Below are positions 1 to 12,290 of a stretch of DNA of 64,000 nucleotides, piece by piece. The position numbers were made by a program, and so were the translations under genes. The stretch is from NCBI GenBank assembly GCA_032158295.1, contig CM063246.1, positions 3,257,371 through 3,321,370 on the forward strand. The letters run 5' to 3'. Position 1 is the stretch's first letter; each line of letters starts with the position of its first letter. This stretch comes from Pycnopodia helianthoides (lineage: Eukaryota; Echinodermata; Asteroidea; Forcipulatida; Asteriidae). The notes under the pieces are model-generated. The model saw only the letters and a program-made list of their open reading frames with translations, did no database searches and was not told the DNA's origin.

Positions 1-1512
1 TAAAAGTACTCAATATTGTCCCATCGATTTTGAACCAAATCTTGAGAAAGTTTTCGTTAAAAACTCACAAGCAGCTCAAAGTTGATATGTCTCCATCTAA
101 GCTAAGACTTTGTTTCAATCAAACTGATTTAAATATTGAATCCTTTTAATTATGTATGAAAAAAATATGACTTAGTTATAAAGATCAGTTTCAATTACAA
201 AGTATAAAAAATATGTTTCAGAAGAAAAACGGGTAACTAAGATAAAATACAAAAAGTTGTTGTATATTTGGCTTTCATTGTTCACCTTAAATACTTTTCC
301 ATGTATTATAAATAGCCAACAGAAACATGCCATCGTCATCATTTCTGCACAAAAATAAAATCTTCTTATTTTTTATTAATTAATTTAGCATATAGATGTA
401 TATACATTACATGCATTAATGGGTGCTGAAACCTTGAAACATCCCTAACCTTTGATTGTGCTGAATTTGGAAAAACATCCGCTATTGCTGCTAGAGTAAT
501 TACCCCGATGCTCACTAAACATTCGACGACCATCCTCCCGAATACTCAATGGAAGATAAATATACGACACACTTCACAAATTTCCATGCTTTTGAGGCTC
601 TTAATTTCTCCAAACGGGTTTCTATCCATTGGCATTGTGAACGCGATAATGGAGGCGTACGGCGACGGAAATTTGAACACACGCATGAGTTCAACTGGCC
701 ATCGCCTGTGACAAATTTATTGATACTTATATTTGGCTGGGGTTGTGTTTTTCATTGATTACTGTGGTATGGCTTGATTCTCTCTATAAAGTCAAGACAG
801 TTAATTCAGCTAAGAATCTCTGAAGAGCAGCTGGAATTATGCGATCAAATATTGAGGTCATCACCAATTGGCGCCTACGCTAGATACATAATCCTTATAG
901 ATGGTTAAGTAACCGACTCAGTTTGGCAATCAGCTCATGCACTGATACATCTGTTTGTTGGTGCACACCTTAAACCTACATCCACAAATTTTGTCAACCC
1001 TGCAAAAAATCTAACGAAACACTCAAAAAAAGAAGGGAGATGGTTAGTATTCTCTATAGAAACAGATTCCAAAGAAATATATTTATATATATATATCTAT
1101 TTTTTCATTCTTGTATCTGATTCTAAAGAAAATATTCTATAAGAAATCTTCCTAGAGAATTCATAACCTAGAAAAATCTCACAGTTGTCATTTTAAATCC
1201 TTTTCTAGGAAACGGCTAGATTTCAATATATATATTCTAACTCTAGAAAAATGCTATAAAAATATAGGCCCTACTTCTTAACTCTGAAAAGTGCTAGAAA
1301 AACATTGGGCCCACTTCATAACTCCTAAAAGTGCTCCACAAATAAAAGCTCTACTTCTAAATTCCTAAAGTGCTGGGAAAAACATTGAGGTAACGTGATC
1401 TTAAACTGATTGAATGGTAAAAACAAAAATGAAATCAATTTGAAAAATTCAGTATTAGAGAAGATCAGAAAGTATTTGATCAAACATCGAAAAGGTATAC
1501 TGATTTTTCTTG
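1..1512. other. AT-rich non-coding DNA
   Basis: No exon, RNA gene or repeat family was recognised. The open frames near 508-758 overlap each other in two frames and show no domain or codon pattern. A short AT-alternating run lies at about 1078-1100. The stretch from 1130 to 1390 repeats a word like CTAGAAAA/CCTAGAAAA several times, which may be a decayed tandem structure. Confidence 0.6.
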
Positions 1513-1959
1513 TTAAAGGTAGGGTCATAGATTGATAAATACTCCAAACATCAGCGAGAATAAAAACTTACTCGGTGAGAAGCACTGAAGCTGTTGATAG
1601 AACAAACTATGCTGGGAAAGGATTCCCTTCGAAGTAATATGGTTGGTAAAAAATGTTCACCCCAAAACATTTGAATCTGAGAAAGGATTCATGCATGAAT
1701 CGTCTCTCAAGTTCCTGAAGGCTGGTGTCCGTTTGCCATCACAGCGGCCAGAGGTGCGGTTGTTAACCGCTGTCACCTTGCTAAACATGGATGGCTTCCA
1801 CATTCTTAATACCCTGACTGCTCTTTGCTGTTTTCTCAGCAAGTAGACACTCTATCCAGCTGAAACTTTCACATGCGACTTTTTGTGTATCTTTCTTTAT
1901 ACTGTGGCCTATAAAACAGCATTCAGTGATAAAGAACAATCTTTGACTCTACCTTCAAA
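1513..1959 (+). mobile_element. TTAA-type foldback element, family A copy 1
   Basis: The left end reads TTAAAGGTAGGGTCATAGAT and the right end is a degraded complement (CTTTGACTCTACCTTCAAAG), so the copy has terminal inverted repeats of about 20 bp. The interior matches the copies at 4214 and, in reverse, 33138 and 45410. Shared words are CTTGCTAAACATGG and TTCTCAGCAAGTAGACACT. The right TTAA is mutated to TTCAA. No transposase frame is present, so it is non-autonomous. The roughly 67- and 61-codon frames here are incidental. Confidence 0.8.
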
Positions 1960-2049
1960 GCAAACTCTTTACGTTTTTTTTTTACAGAATTTCCAGGTCA
2001 AAAGTTGTGGAGTACATCTTTTTTGTTTGCTTCACTAAGATTGTGTCGA

Positions 2050-2150
2050 AATCAGTGGCTGTGGCTGTTTCTAAGGGCTGCCTATATGCTCTCACGCATG
2101 TTGACATGGTGATCCAGGTGTAGCTGTAGCCGCTAATTCGAACTCGGCCA
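2050..2150. repeat. GCTGTGGCTGTGG hexamer-rich foldback, family I fragment
   Basis: The segment carries GTGGCTGTGGCTGTTTCTAAGG, then GTAGCTGTAGCCGCTA about 50 bp later. The same sequence style occurs at 21674-21874 and 43190-43315, so this is probably a worn copy of that family. Confidence 0.45.
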
Positions 2151-2633
2151 TATTGTGTATCATAAATTTGCAGAGTTGATGCCATATCCAACTTTAAAAA
2201 AAAGTTACAACATGCTTTTTACTAAGATTTAACTTATTCAAATGACCGTCAGGCATTTTTGTCGTACAACATTTTTATAGAGTATCACTGAACGGAATCA
2301 CAGACATTCCTAATGTCACAGTTATTTAATTGTAAGCTTAAGATATAATGTTTTAGACCTTGGTACCCAAAAATGTTTATTAATATTGCAGTATCACACG
2401 TAAAGACCTGGTATTTCAATCATTGGAAATGATAAAACAAACAACAACTCCATGCAAACCTGTGTCTCTACAGATGTGGAGGTCTAGCGCACATTCAATG
2501 TCAAAAATGATATCTTAATACAAAATGAGAATCAATCCTTATTTTAGTTTTGCACATTTTATAAAAAAACAGCGAAAGAGAGAAAAGGGTCAAGAAAAAG
2601 TATGCCAGTAGTGGAATTTTGGCCTTTATCAAC

Positions 2634-2733
2634 ACTGTACCTTCTTGTGATTCAAAGGGAGTGAGCATACCAACATTGGCAATCCAATGTACCTTATCTT
2701 GATTCAAAGGGTGTAAGTGTACCAGCTGTTGCA
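2634..2733. repeat. Two solo units related to the 54.8-kb minisatellite
   Basis: The words ACTGTACCTTCTTGTGATTC and ATGTACCTTATCTTGATTC are each followed by AAAGGG and a GTAAG/GTGAG-like word. They are spaced about 60 bp apart. They match the unit of the array at 54.78-55.86 kb (GTACCTTATATTGATTCAAAG). Confidence 0.55.
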
Positions 2734-2823
2734 GTACTAAGGAATTGACGAAATAAATAAAATAGTAGAAAATGGTATGTCTACCACCAGGTCTCCACTT
2801 AAGACACCCTCAAGAATGTCCAT

Positions 2824-2996
2824 AGACCTTTATTATGCAGCCACCATCTTGGTCATGGTCCTTGTATCTAATACCAGCAATGGATAATAACATTCATTGT
2901 ACAAACAGGAACCAGACTGTTTCTCCTTCCAGCCTCGGTTTGGTTACATTGATTTGAATGGGAGAAAATCAAGATGGCCGCACCGTGATAGAGGTC
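2824..2996 (-). mobile_element. Foldback element, family H (GCGGCCATCTTG)
   Basis: The left end AGACCTTTATTATGCAGCC and the right end, whose complement is AGACCTCTATCACGGTGCGG, form imperfect inverted repeats of about 27 bp ending in a CCATCTTG word. The interior contains CAGCCTCGGTTTGGTTACAT, which recurs in reverse at 7.85 and 9.29 kb and in altered form at 36.95 kb. There is no coding capacity. Confidence 0.7.
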
Positions 2997-3735
2997 TGTT
3001 GCCTGGGGGTCAACGTACCCCTGGCTGGTTCCCTCTCCTCCCCTTGCCTAATCAGCCACTCCCCGATCCCAGAACGTGTGAATCCACGGAGGCTTCCTTT
3101 AAGTCTACCCCTGGCCTATCAGCTTTCCTGATGAGCTTCGCCCATTCATTTGTGACATGGGGGTTCCTAATTCAGCTGCCATGAGCTTTCAATCATCAGT
3201 GATTACAGGGAATGATACGAGAAACTGGTCAGACATTAGCAACAGAACATGACCAGCAAGAAATCTGATCTGTGTCGCAAAACATGGAAGATTACAGGGA
3301 TTATCATGCACTTAAAAGAGGGAATAGAGAAAGTCTGGGTACGAGAGGTAGATTGTTGCATCTCATTTTGTCTCTTGACCCATTTTTCTTTCTTTGTACC
3401 CCCCCCCCCCCCGCCAACACCTCATTAAAGAAGGACTACACTCACACACACACACACGCGTTTGTGAATCCCGTAAATCAAGGACTTCTCTTTGTTATCC
3501 CATTGTTTGGACTTTGTACACAAAAGCGAAGCGAGACGTCCTCACTGTGTCAAAACACCCGGATCCCTTTTGTTAAAGTCCTTGGTTTCAACTGGTAGAC
3601 ACGCTCACACACACAATTGTTTTGGTGAAAATTTGGTCAATACATTTATCAACTGATAAATATAAACACCAAATTAGTGAAAAATACAAAAAAACAAAAA
3701 CCACAGAAACAATCAATTTACCCCTGGAGCTTATA
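2997..3735. other. Non-coding DNA with C and CA runs
   Basis: A run of 12 C lies at about 3401-3412 and a CA/CACA run at about 3440-3458. The 95- and 108-codon frames here cross these runs and show no recognisable protein features. A more complex patch at 3000-3180 was not matched elsewhere in the window. Confidence 0.5.
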
Positions 3736-3852
3736 AGGGTCCAATTTCATGATTCTGCTTACCGCAGAATTCCGCGCTTACCAGGCCCTGTAAAGCACAT
3801 AATTCCGTGGGACTAAGCGCAGAATTTTGCGGAAATGTCATGAAATAGGGCA
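3736..3852. mobile_element. Short foldback element (AGGGTCCAATTTCATG)
   Basis: The left end AGGGTCCAATTTCATGATTC and the right end CATGAAATAGGGCAC are inverted. Inside them GCAGAATTCCGCGCTTA and its partner TAAGCGCAGAATTTTGCGG also pair. This gives a two-block foldback of about 117 bp with no coding capacity. The end style resembles family E at 22.7 kb. Confidence 0.6.
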
Positions 3853-4213
3853 CTGTTGGTGCCATTTCAACACTCCTTCGTAAACTGTGCACAGAATAAA
3901 GCTGTTCAATAACACTCCGCACGGATGACATCACTTTTGCTCAAAATACCCGGCTGTCAGACAAACGTTCCACCACTTCCACGATCACCGCGTCAGTGAT
4001 GCGCCAAACTGTACATGTATTATAGTCAGGACACGCAAGTACACATCAAACTTGGACATGTACGCACGCGTAGGTTAGTGAAATTTGACACAATTGTCTG
4101 AGATCCGGGTACTTAGCTTCTATTTAAATCATCAGCACAGAGTGCTATTTTAAACTAGTTTTACTCCAAGGTGAGTAACTTTCATAGTGTTTGTGAGAAA
4201 CCCACCAAGGCTC
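3853..4213. other. Unassigned non-coding DNA
   Basis: Mixed-composition sequence with several CpG dinucleotides and a patch from 3950 to 4090 containing CACGCAAGTACACATC. Nothing was matched to another part of the window. Confidence 0.4.
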
Positions 4214-4632
4214 TTAAAGGTAGGGTCATATATTGGTAAATACTCAAAACATTAATGACCCTAAAAACTTACTTGGTGGGAAGCACTGCAGCTGTTGATT
4301 GTATAAACTATTTTGAGAAAGTTCTTGACCCCAGAACATTTGAATCTGAGAAATGATTCATGCCTGAATCCTTTCTCAGATTTCTGAGGGTTGGTGTCCG
4401 TTCGCGAATGCTGCGGCCAGATATACGGATTGAACCCACTGTCACCTTGCTAAACATGGTTGGCCTTGACGTTCTTGTGAAAATACTGTCACAGTATTTT
4501 GCTGTTTTCTCAGCAAGTAGACACTGTACTCAGCTGAAACTTTCATGTGTGACTTTTGTTGTGTCTCTCTTTATAATGTTGCCTATAAATAATTTATGTT
4601 GACAAAAATCGATCTATGACCCTACAATTTAA
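4214..4632 (+). mobile_element. TTAA-type foldback element, family A copy 2
   Basis: The left boundary is TTAAAGGTAGGGTCATATAT and the right boundary is ATCTATGACCCTACAATTTAA. An intact TTAA lies at each edge (4214-4217 and 4629-4632). The 419-bp interior is collinear with copy 1 at 1513, including CTGCTGTTTTCTCAGCAAGT-like sequence and the GAAACTTTCATGTGTGAC block. It carries no transposase. Confidence 0.85.
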
Positions 4633-5555
4633 GCTTTCAATGTTTTCAGCAATGACCTCCAATGAATGGTTGAATAACAGAAAACTTATGAGACTCACTA
4701 GAGGTTTGTGTTTCCATTCTGTCCTTAAACCTCAGGGGCACTTTTCTAGATAACAGCCACAGTTATCAGGTCAAGCCATCGGCGGCAACAATGTATAGGT
4801 TTTGGAAAAACAATCATGAATGAAGATTGGGGTTAACGTCACTTGAATATACTTCAATTTGTCGGCTCCAACATCAACAATAAATTGTGATAATAACATT
4901 TGTTTTAAATCAAATAATTCTTTACCTGCATTAAGATTAAAATGATAAGGTGCTTTACTTTTAAGACATAAACTATGATGATTGGTGCATGCTTTTTGTA
5001 AACTGTTCATCCTGAAAGCTTTCAAATTCTTCATCAATAATTTCAAAAATGTGTTGTTTTAAAAAATCTTGTCACATTTTTTAAAGTCAAAATAGTGTCA
5101 TGGATGAAATCAAACTGTCCTTAAATTGGAATATGTTGCAATCACACACACACACAAACTAATCTACAAGTGTTTTTTTTTTGTGTGTGTTTTATTAATA
5201 ACTTTTAAAAAATATATGCTTTCTGGTTACTTTTCTTGACTGGTTGAAATGTTTGATTGCATCTACCAACTGACACCACTGGTGTTTAGAACAATATCCA
5301 AAACACAGAGTTGGAACAGTAATTCTAGATACACTCCGCTCTTTCCCTTGCTTAATTACCCATGTTGTTTATTCAAACCTATACACAGGGACAGATAAAT
5401 TATTCCAAAATTGGAGGGAAAATACTTGAAGGTGTCAATTTACCTCTCACACATACCTTCTTAGATGCAAAGCATACTTAAGATTAGATTTCATCATTGG
5501 AGAAATATCTTGTCCAGATATCGGACTCAGGTTTGCCCATGTTCTCTCTCTCTCA

Positions 5556-5587
<32 letters not shown>

Positions 5588-5639
5588 GTCTTTTTAACAC
5601 CCAGCCTAGTTTTTTCTTTTATCCTTGAGTACATTAAGA
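4633..5639. other. Non-coding DNA with a CT microsatellite
   Basis: An interrupted CT dinucleotide run occupies about 5543-5586. A CA run lies near 5144-5156. No gene features are visible. The 193-codon frame starting at 5465 runs through the CT repeat, giving leucine/serine repeats, and is judged spurious. Confidence 0.6.
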
Positions 5640-6060
5640 GGATTAGTGTTTTCACACTAAGACGATACTTTGTTACTTCGCTTCGGAGAAAATGGATTGG
5701 GATCCGAGGGGGTATCTCATTTAGAATCTGTTCATTTGCACTGATTAATTGCTCAGCCTACAAGTGCCCCTACGCCCTAGCATTGTTGGCTCTCAAGAAA
5801 TCTGCCCCGTCTCAAGTTACCTATATCCAGGGACGCGATAACAATAATCAAAATCTTTACAATCTGGTGGAAAGTGCAGGATCGATGGCACAATGTAGGA
5901 CATGGAGATATGTAGGTCGTTTGGTCAGTAACCTCGTGTTGAGGATTTTTAATACAGCCTTGATTTACAGTGATCTTCGGATTTTTGTGTGTGGGCTCCA
6001 CTCACTCTATCATGATCCAACTATCAACCGTCCATCCTCTCCCTGAGACAAATAAACATC
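5640..6060. promoter_or_regulatory. Candidate conserved non-coding element
   Basis: Base composition is more balanced here and no repeat family is visible. The words TTTGCACTGATTAATTGCTC and GGAAAGTGCAGGATCGATGG give the dense, low-redundancy look typical of conserved enhancers. Frames on both strands are open in places, but neither shows splice-bounded coding character. The regulatory call is inference; no alignment was possible. Confidence 0.25.
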
Positions 6061-7840
6061 GATTAAAACAACCAAACATCGATTCTACAATTCCTTAAAT
6101 CTGCACGGGGAAAACCTAAATGAGAACTCTTGTAATGAATGAGAAAAAATTTGCTGGCAGCCACAGGTGGATTTACAATGGCATACAGCAATGGTAACTG
6201 ACAAATAAACAAAAAGGCCTGTTTATGCTCTACAAGTATGACCGTTTTATTGCCAACTTCAGTATGTTTATAGCTGGTTCAACACCATCGGAAACAATAC
6301 GACATTTAAACCATTTTGATCTGATTAATGACACTGTACCAACGAGTTTGAATTTAGGCCTGCGGACTGAGTCCTACATGTACATTCAGTACTACAAATA
6401 ACGAGAATCAATGTCGCCCTCGGTTAAATCTAAAGCTAGAAAGTGGCTTATTTTGTCATCGGACAAGCCATGTTGTCAAGACACCAGTGGTCTCTGCGTC
6501 GGAAACTGTGGGAATGATTTTTGAAATTTTTAATCTGTGGCTTCTGAGGTTTTTGAAAGTCAACCGTCTCAACCGGTGTGAGCAACAAGCTAATGATATT
6601 GATAATGATACCAGAAAAAAATGTTGTCGGGCCGGCTGAAAACATAGATTTCAAGGAGATTGGAGTATAAGAATAATTGCTCTAGTACTCAAGAACTGTT
6701 GGTGACATGTTTTTATGCAAATTCGTTTCGGGGGTTTTGTTTGTTTGTTTGTTTTTGTTTGTTTGTTTGTTTGTTTGGGGGGTTTAGGGGGAGGGGGTGG
6801 GGAGTGGGCGATGATCCTATACGGTTCATCATCACTATCCCCTGCATCCCCCCAGGATTTACGCCCATAGAGACAACTGCCCCAGAGAGCAAACAGAAGG
6901 TTGGGATTCAAGTCTTAACCAAAAAGTGCACAGAACCTGAGTTATACACCTTTCTTTTGTGACGTCACAGCCGCGACTTTTGTCACATTGGCAAAAGTAT
7001 AATAATAATAATAATACCAACATTGATAAAGCGGCCTAATCATGCAGGCATGCTCTAGGGCGCTAAACACAGTTATGGCGACCTTTTCTGCAAAAGCACA
7101 AACAAACAAAAACCAACTTATCACTTAATACAACAACACTACCAAATAACCCGTACCAAAGCAACGAGTAAACAATTCTTCATAAAAAAAAATTACTTTA
7201 AATGTGTTAACAAACAGGGCAGATTTATGCCAACCCAGTTGAGATACTCCAAGCTTACCATATACAAAACGGTAGCCAATGTTCTATCAACGTCAAAAAT
7301 GTTAAATGAGTAATAAATGATATCAGAAGTGAATATGACATAAATAGATTGATGTGAGGTCTCCAAGAACATCTGGAGCAAAGGACTAAAGAAGTATTCT
7401 TTACATGACAAGTGTATATCCCATTAGTTGGACCATTACGAAACTGGAAAACAACTCACAAGTTCTTTAATTCATGTGCTATGTTTACAAGTTAATGCAA
7501 TCAGCAGGCGGTTTAAAGGGACAGTATATATACAGTATAACGATCTGGAAGCAATTCTTTGATTCATCAATCTAATTTGGATAACATTTCAACAAAAAAC
7601 TAACTTATTAACAAGGCATAACAATTGAGGCCTTCATGTTGAGAACCCAAACATGAATTTGCTACAAAATTCTCTTGCTTTTTAGGCATTAAACCAGGGG
7701 ATTTTTACTCCGAATCCTAGCTCCATTAGATGTTGCAGCAAAGTGCAAAATGCACACTGCTCCAAAATTAACGACAGAGACCAAAGTTGGGACCCGAGCC
7801 AAAGGTAGGTTTGGGAAAAGGCCACCAGTACAGCTTTATC
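6061..7840. other. Non-coding DNA with simple repeats
   Basis: A GTTT tetranucleotide run lies at about 6736-6777, followed by a G-rich stretch to 6806. An AAT run lies at about 6999-7016. No exon or element boundary was recognised. Frames over the GTTT run encode only low-complexity peptides. Confidence 0.6.
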
Positions 7841-7975
7841 ACTGAGCGGCCATCTTGTTTTTCAACCATTCAAATCAGTGTAACCAAACCGAGGCTGAAA
7901 GGGTCAAATAGTCTGGTCCCATTTTGATTTTATGAGAGTCGGTGTTCATTAGTAGTACTGTACACTGGGAACATG
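7841..7975 (+). mobile_element. Family H repeat copy 2
   Basis: The copy contains ACTGAGCGGCCATCTTG, then AACCAAACCGAGGCTGAAAG, then CTGTACACTGGGAAC. It is collinear with 9283-9412 and with the reverse of 2824-2996. Only the left terminal word is clear; the right end is not defined. Confidence 0.65.
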
Positions 7976-8400
7976 ACAAAGATGATAGCAGCATGATTTA
8001 GGTCTGCAGCCTGCGAAAAACAATTTATTTAAAAAATGACCTGGCATATTTATTCCTTATTTGTTCAAAGAGGACATAGATTTACTCCTAAGATTACTTT
8101 TTCATTTCGTCCAAGTAAGAAATTTTGAGGATAATTTGAACGATTTTTACTCAGTCCGTCCCTTATGTTTACAAGTTCCCTTTAACCGATGTAAAAAAAT
8201 TCCATACGAATATCTGTGTACACAACTTTGGGTGTAACATTTCTGTTCTGAATGCATAACCATGGTCGAGAAATCTGAACATGTCCTTCCATTCATTGAT
8301 CTCCAAGTTCTCATAAATGTATTAAAAAATAAGGAGGCTTCGTTTTATGAAGTTTCATTACTGTATGTAGATGCATCAATATCTCCACATTAAGGGGCCA
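7976..8400. other. Unassigned AT-rich DNA
   Basis: No coding, RNA or repeat features were recognised between the family H copy and the more complex block that follows. Confidence 0.5.
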
Positions 8401-8830
8401 CATTTTATTAATGTCACTATCACGTTTCGGGTCCATCAACCATCTTCAAAAAGATTTCTGTCAGACTTGGGGAAGGGAATAAGAGAAGACGACGAAGAAA
8501 ATCAATGTCGACACAAATTCATGAAGTCTTATATCTCCATGGTAGCGATTTTACAGTCACTCCATAACAGTTGCGGGGTGGGCCGGCGTATTGAAGATAT
8601 AGATAGTGCCTGTACACAGTGGCATTTTTGATGCTTCTTCGGCTTTTTGGGTCGTCGTATCGCCATTGGAATTAATAGGTAGTCACATCGGTGGATTCAG
8701 TCCATCAATAACGATGCAGTGGACATTATACGGTCCGATGAGTCAAGATGGTTTATCTGATAGATCGGAACAATTGCAGCGGTTATTATGACTGTTTACT
8801 TCATTATTGCTGTCAATGCTACCCCCAACA
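8401..8830. promoter_or_regulatory. Candidate conserved non-coding element
   Basis: A roughly 430-bp stretch of balanced composition with no repeats. It contains homeodomain-like CCATTGGAATTAATAGG and a CpG-containing patch at 8570-8600. Three overlapping short open frames exist in different phases, which argues against coding. The regulatory role is inferred from texture only. Confidence 0.25.
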
Positions 8831-9282
8831 AGCAGACAGAAGAATGACACTAGACTCTGTACAATCGGCTGCAAATTGTACTCAATTGGGGGAAGGGGTA
8901 TTAAGGGAGATGGGCAGGGGCAAGGTTGTTGGGATATCCAGTGTGTGGGGATAAGTACGCGGCCATTTCTATTAAAAATTTGCAGTCAAGAATTACAATT
9001 AGAGCTTTGTCTCCAAGGTTATCATTGGGTCTATCAAAGCCTGGCCTTTGTTGTATGGGATAATATTTAATGCTTATTACTTGATAATTGTTTGCATGTA
9101 TTTTTATGATAACGAACAAACAAAGCATAAGAATAAGGGCCAGTGCTTAACTTGTATTGAACTATTTACCTTTTTCTAAAACAGATGTTTACAAAGTTTT
9201 TAAAGTTTTGTTTTTCCGGCTGAGATATTTCTATAGTTTTTGTCTTAAATAAGTAGGTTTGAGAACAATAGCACTTGTCACA
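8831..9282. other. Unassigned non-coding DNA
   Basis: Frames of 68-87 codons overlap in several phases without recognisable motifs. I see no repeat family here. Confidence 0.45.
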
Positions 9283-9412
9283 ATGCAGCCATCTTGTCTT
9301 TTCTTCCACTCAAATCAATGTAACCAAGCCGAGGCTGTAAGGGCAGAATAGTCTGGCCCCATTTTGGTTTAATGAGAATCGGCATTAATTAGAGCTACTG
9401 TACACAGGAAAC
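9283..9412 (+). mobile_element. Family H repeat copy 3
   Basis: It shares GCAGCCATCTTG, AAATCAATGTAACCAAGCC, GAGGCTGTAAGGGCAGAATA and CTACTGTACACAGGAAACAT with the copy at 7841, in the same order and orientation. It is a short, non-coding dispersed repeat. Confidence 0.65.
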
Positions 9413-9989
9413 ATTTACAATAATATGGTGACAGCCTGATGCTTCACAAGGAGGATGTTGTCTCTCCGTGGTTGGTTTATGGTTTATTTAAAATAAAATA
9501 AATCACTAAGTTGCGGTCCAATGACTGGATTGCAATTTAAAATTTAAAATTTTAAAATCATTAAAACTACACTGAAAAGATTTAAGCCAAACCTTATGAA
9601 AAAAGTAAAAGAACATTTAAAAAAAAAAATTGAAAAATGCAATTGGTCTTAGTTTTATCTTGACCCATTCTAGACCCAAATACACCTCATTTGTTGTTTT
9701 AAGGCAATCAAGTATAAAGTGAACAGTGTCAACACATCAAAACAAATATTTCATGACAAATATTTTACAGCATCTTTACTTTAAAAGAACTAATCATCCA
9801 TTCCATTATAGACAAAAATATAGAATAACAAAACTTGTATTTTATAGAGGCCCAAAAAACAATTAAATATCTTTTCCCACCGGGCACATTATATGTGATG
9901 ATTACTGTCACTTCGGCTAGGATACAATAACAAAATTTAATTTATTACAATATTTACACTACTCCCCAGAACAAGCCAAGCTTAGTTCA
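9413..9989. other. AT-rich non-coding DNA
   Basis: Poly-A and AAATTTAAAATT-type low-complexity sequence (about 9530-9620). No other features were recognised. Confidence 0.55.
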
Positions 9990-10640
9990 CAACTGAATAA
10001 CACATAGGCTTTACTGCCTGAACCGAAAATCGCGCCGCATTTCTGCACGTCCAACACTATTGGAAGTCTAAACAAATTCGGACAACCATGGGCTTCTCCG
10101 TAGCTCTAAATACTCCTCTCAACAAACATGTCTTATGAGATCCTACATTTGACGATGTTCCCCCGTGCCTCAGAATTGAATTATGCAAGTGTTCATTATC
10201 AAGGTTAACCGCATGGGGTATATGGGGGATTACAGCCCTGATGACTTAGCCGAAACCAACAGCCATGTTTTTTCCAGTAGACCAGAAGCAAATCAGGTGA
10301 TCGCTTAATACCACAAGATGTGGACTTATGTGGGCTGCGGTTGTAACAAAGCGTTAAGTTCTGTGTAAATTGGCAACAGCTAGAGACGACAGATTAGGGG
10401 GGCTGTAGTCCGTGCGGGATTATAACGCGCAAAATGCTGCCGTACAGTCACGGATCTTCACGGAACGCTGAGCTTCCCGCTGATAGGGTCTCCGTGGTCA
10501 CCCGAAATTGGAAACTTTGTCCCCGTTGATCTACGTCTTTCTGGGAGCACGGAATTACAGAGATTGCATGCTGAATGACTTACTCTATCACCTGATCTTT
10601 CCAAAGAATTATATCTGCATTATGTACTTGATATTCATAG
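9990..10640. promoter_or_regulatory. Candidate conserved non-coding block, about 650 bp
   Basis: This is the longest repeat-free, balanced-composition interval in the left third of the window. It contains GCAAATCAGGTGATCGCTTA, AAGGTTAACCGCATGGGG and an AATTACAG word, and CpGs are frequent around 10400-10540. No open frame of useful length is present on either strand, so it is not an exon. Regulatory or structural-RNA function is possible; both are inference. Confidence 0.3.
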
Positions 10641-10745
10641 GGGGTGTGTGTGTGCACCGTGGGTAATTCACATAGCTAATGAATGATAAAATTCTTGCAA
10701 CGTAACAATTCTGAATTCTTAATCTGCCCATACGTTTGAATTCAT

Positions 10746-10953
10746 CAGGGGCCAAATTTCATAAAGCCGCTTTAGTACCCCCCAAAAAGTAGCTAAGCAC
10801 CACACAATTATGCTTACCAGAATGAGGCTACCAGCCAATTGAAAATGCAATGTCACATGTATCATCTGTCACGGGTGTCCTGCTTATTTTTACTAATCAG
10901 ATATTTGTTAAGCAATATTTTCGGCTTAAGCAGCTCTATAACATTGAGCCCTG
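10746..10953 (-). mobile_element. Family E foldback element copy (GGCCCAATTTCATAGAG)
   Basis: The left end GGGCCAAATTTCATAAAGCC and the right end TTAAGCAGCTCTATAACATT...GAGCC are inverted. The interior AGTAGCTAAGCAC and ATGCTTACCAGAATGAGGCT match the right half of the copy at 22686-22863 in reverse. A CAG precedes the left end and a CTG follows the right end, so any target duplication is mutated. Confidence 0.7.
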
Positions 10954-12290
10954 GATTTTTCCCAACGAAATTCTATAAAGCTATTCGTTTTTTATCAATT
11001 ATTGTCTCAAATGATGAATAATTCAAATATACCAAACAAATGCAGATTTTCCTGCCCAAACAACAGTATAGCTTAACAACTTAAGCACATGTTTGGATCA
11101 AATTTTAAAAAGGCCTCCTAGAAAACAGAGGAATACTACTCCACAAACACAAAACAATAGTGCCCCAAATAAAGGTCAATCCCCCCCCACATATTTAGCC
11201 AGTAAAAATCTCTTGTCTAAAGTTCATCGACGGACAATGGTTGAACAGCTTCCGTGGACAATAAACAATCTTAATGGTAGTAATACAGCTTTAAGCAGTG
11301 TAATTGTCAGACAAAGCAATTGATCTCAAAACAGCGGTTTTAGTGTTTCTACTTATTTTAATTGCCGGTAGCACCTGGCATTTGCTAAATTAATAATGAA
11401 GCTGTCTTCGGCTCCGATGGGATAAAAAATAACGGCCTGAACCATATGGTAATATTAACCAAACTGGAAATGAAGTACACAGCTATTCCACATAAATTAT
11501 AAGAGTCCATAAAAGCTTGCCGAATGAACAAACAAGGAATGTTAACATACTGTTTTTTTTTGTTGCAGTAATTCCAATCATCTTCAAGAATGTATTACAC
11601 AGTTCAGACTTTCATGAAAATACCAGAAAATAATAAACCGCTTTTTTGGGGGTGGGGGTTTGGGGAGAGGGGGTGACAACATTTGTTGTTACTCACAATG
11701 ACTTGACCATTTTAGAAAGTAAGCATTATTTTTTTACTTTTATACTTGTATTGAATATAAAATTTCACCCACATTATTTCCACACATGACGAGAAGAATT
11801 ATAAGTGTTCAAAATAACAATGCAGCGATAAGTCTGAGCTATTTTAGCAGTTCGGCTTTTACTTTAAATTAATCATTTAGCTACATGAGTGCAATCAACA
11901 GAAGGTAAGCAAAGGAAATCAGCCTAAGGTATGAAACAATAAAAACAGACAGACAAACAGACAGCAGCTTGAGATAATGAGAACATATTGAGAAACAATG
12001 TGTATATTAAAGATGGGATTTTACAATTTAGATCAACATATTGCAGACTATGGGTTATGACCCAAAAGTGGGTCGCGCAAAAAATTCAGGTAGGCTGCCA
12101 ATCTTTTTTAGAAGTGCTAAAATTGATCATGACACCTTTGATCATTCCGTCAGCAATAAAGATTGCCGCACAGTCAGTCTGTCATCAAAAACGTGGTGTT
12201 TTTCCTTAACTTTTATGGTCAGTTCAATGCAATGACTCGTCAATATATACAATCAAACATACTGTTTAACAAATAATTCGTCCCTGTTAA
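10954..12290. other. AT-rich non-coding DNA
   Basis: A G-rich patch lies at 11648-11675 and an ACAG run at about 11945-11963. Open frames at 11093 and 11988 have no identifiable protein features. No repeat family was recognised. Confidence 0.5.

Noticed and set aside
5465..6046. 193-codon plus-strand frame
   Set aside because: Its first third is translation of a CT microsatellite and the rest has no motif. The minus strand is also open over part of it. It is not supported as a gene.
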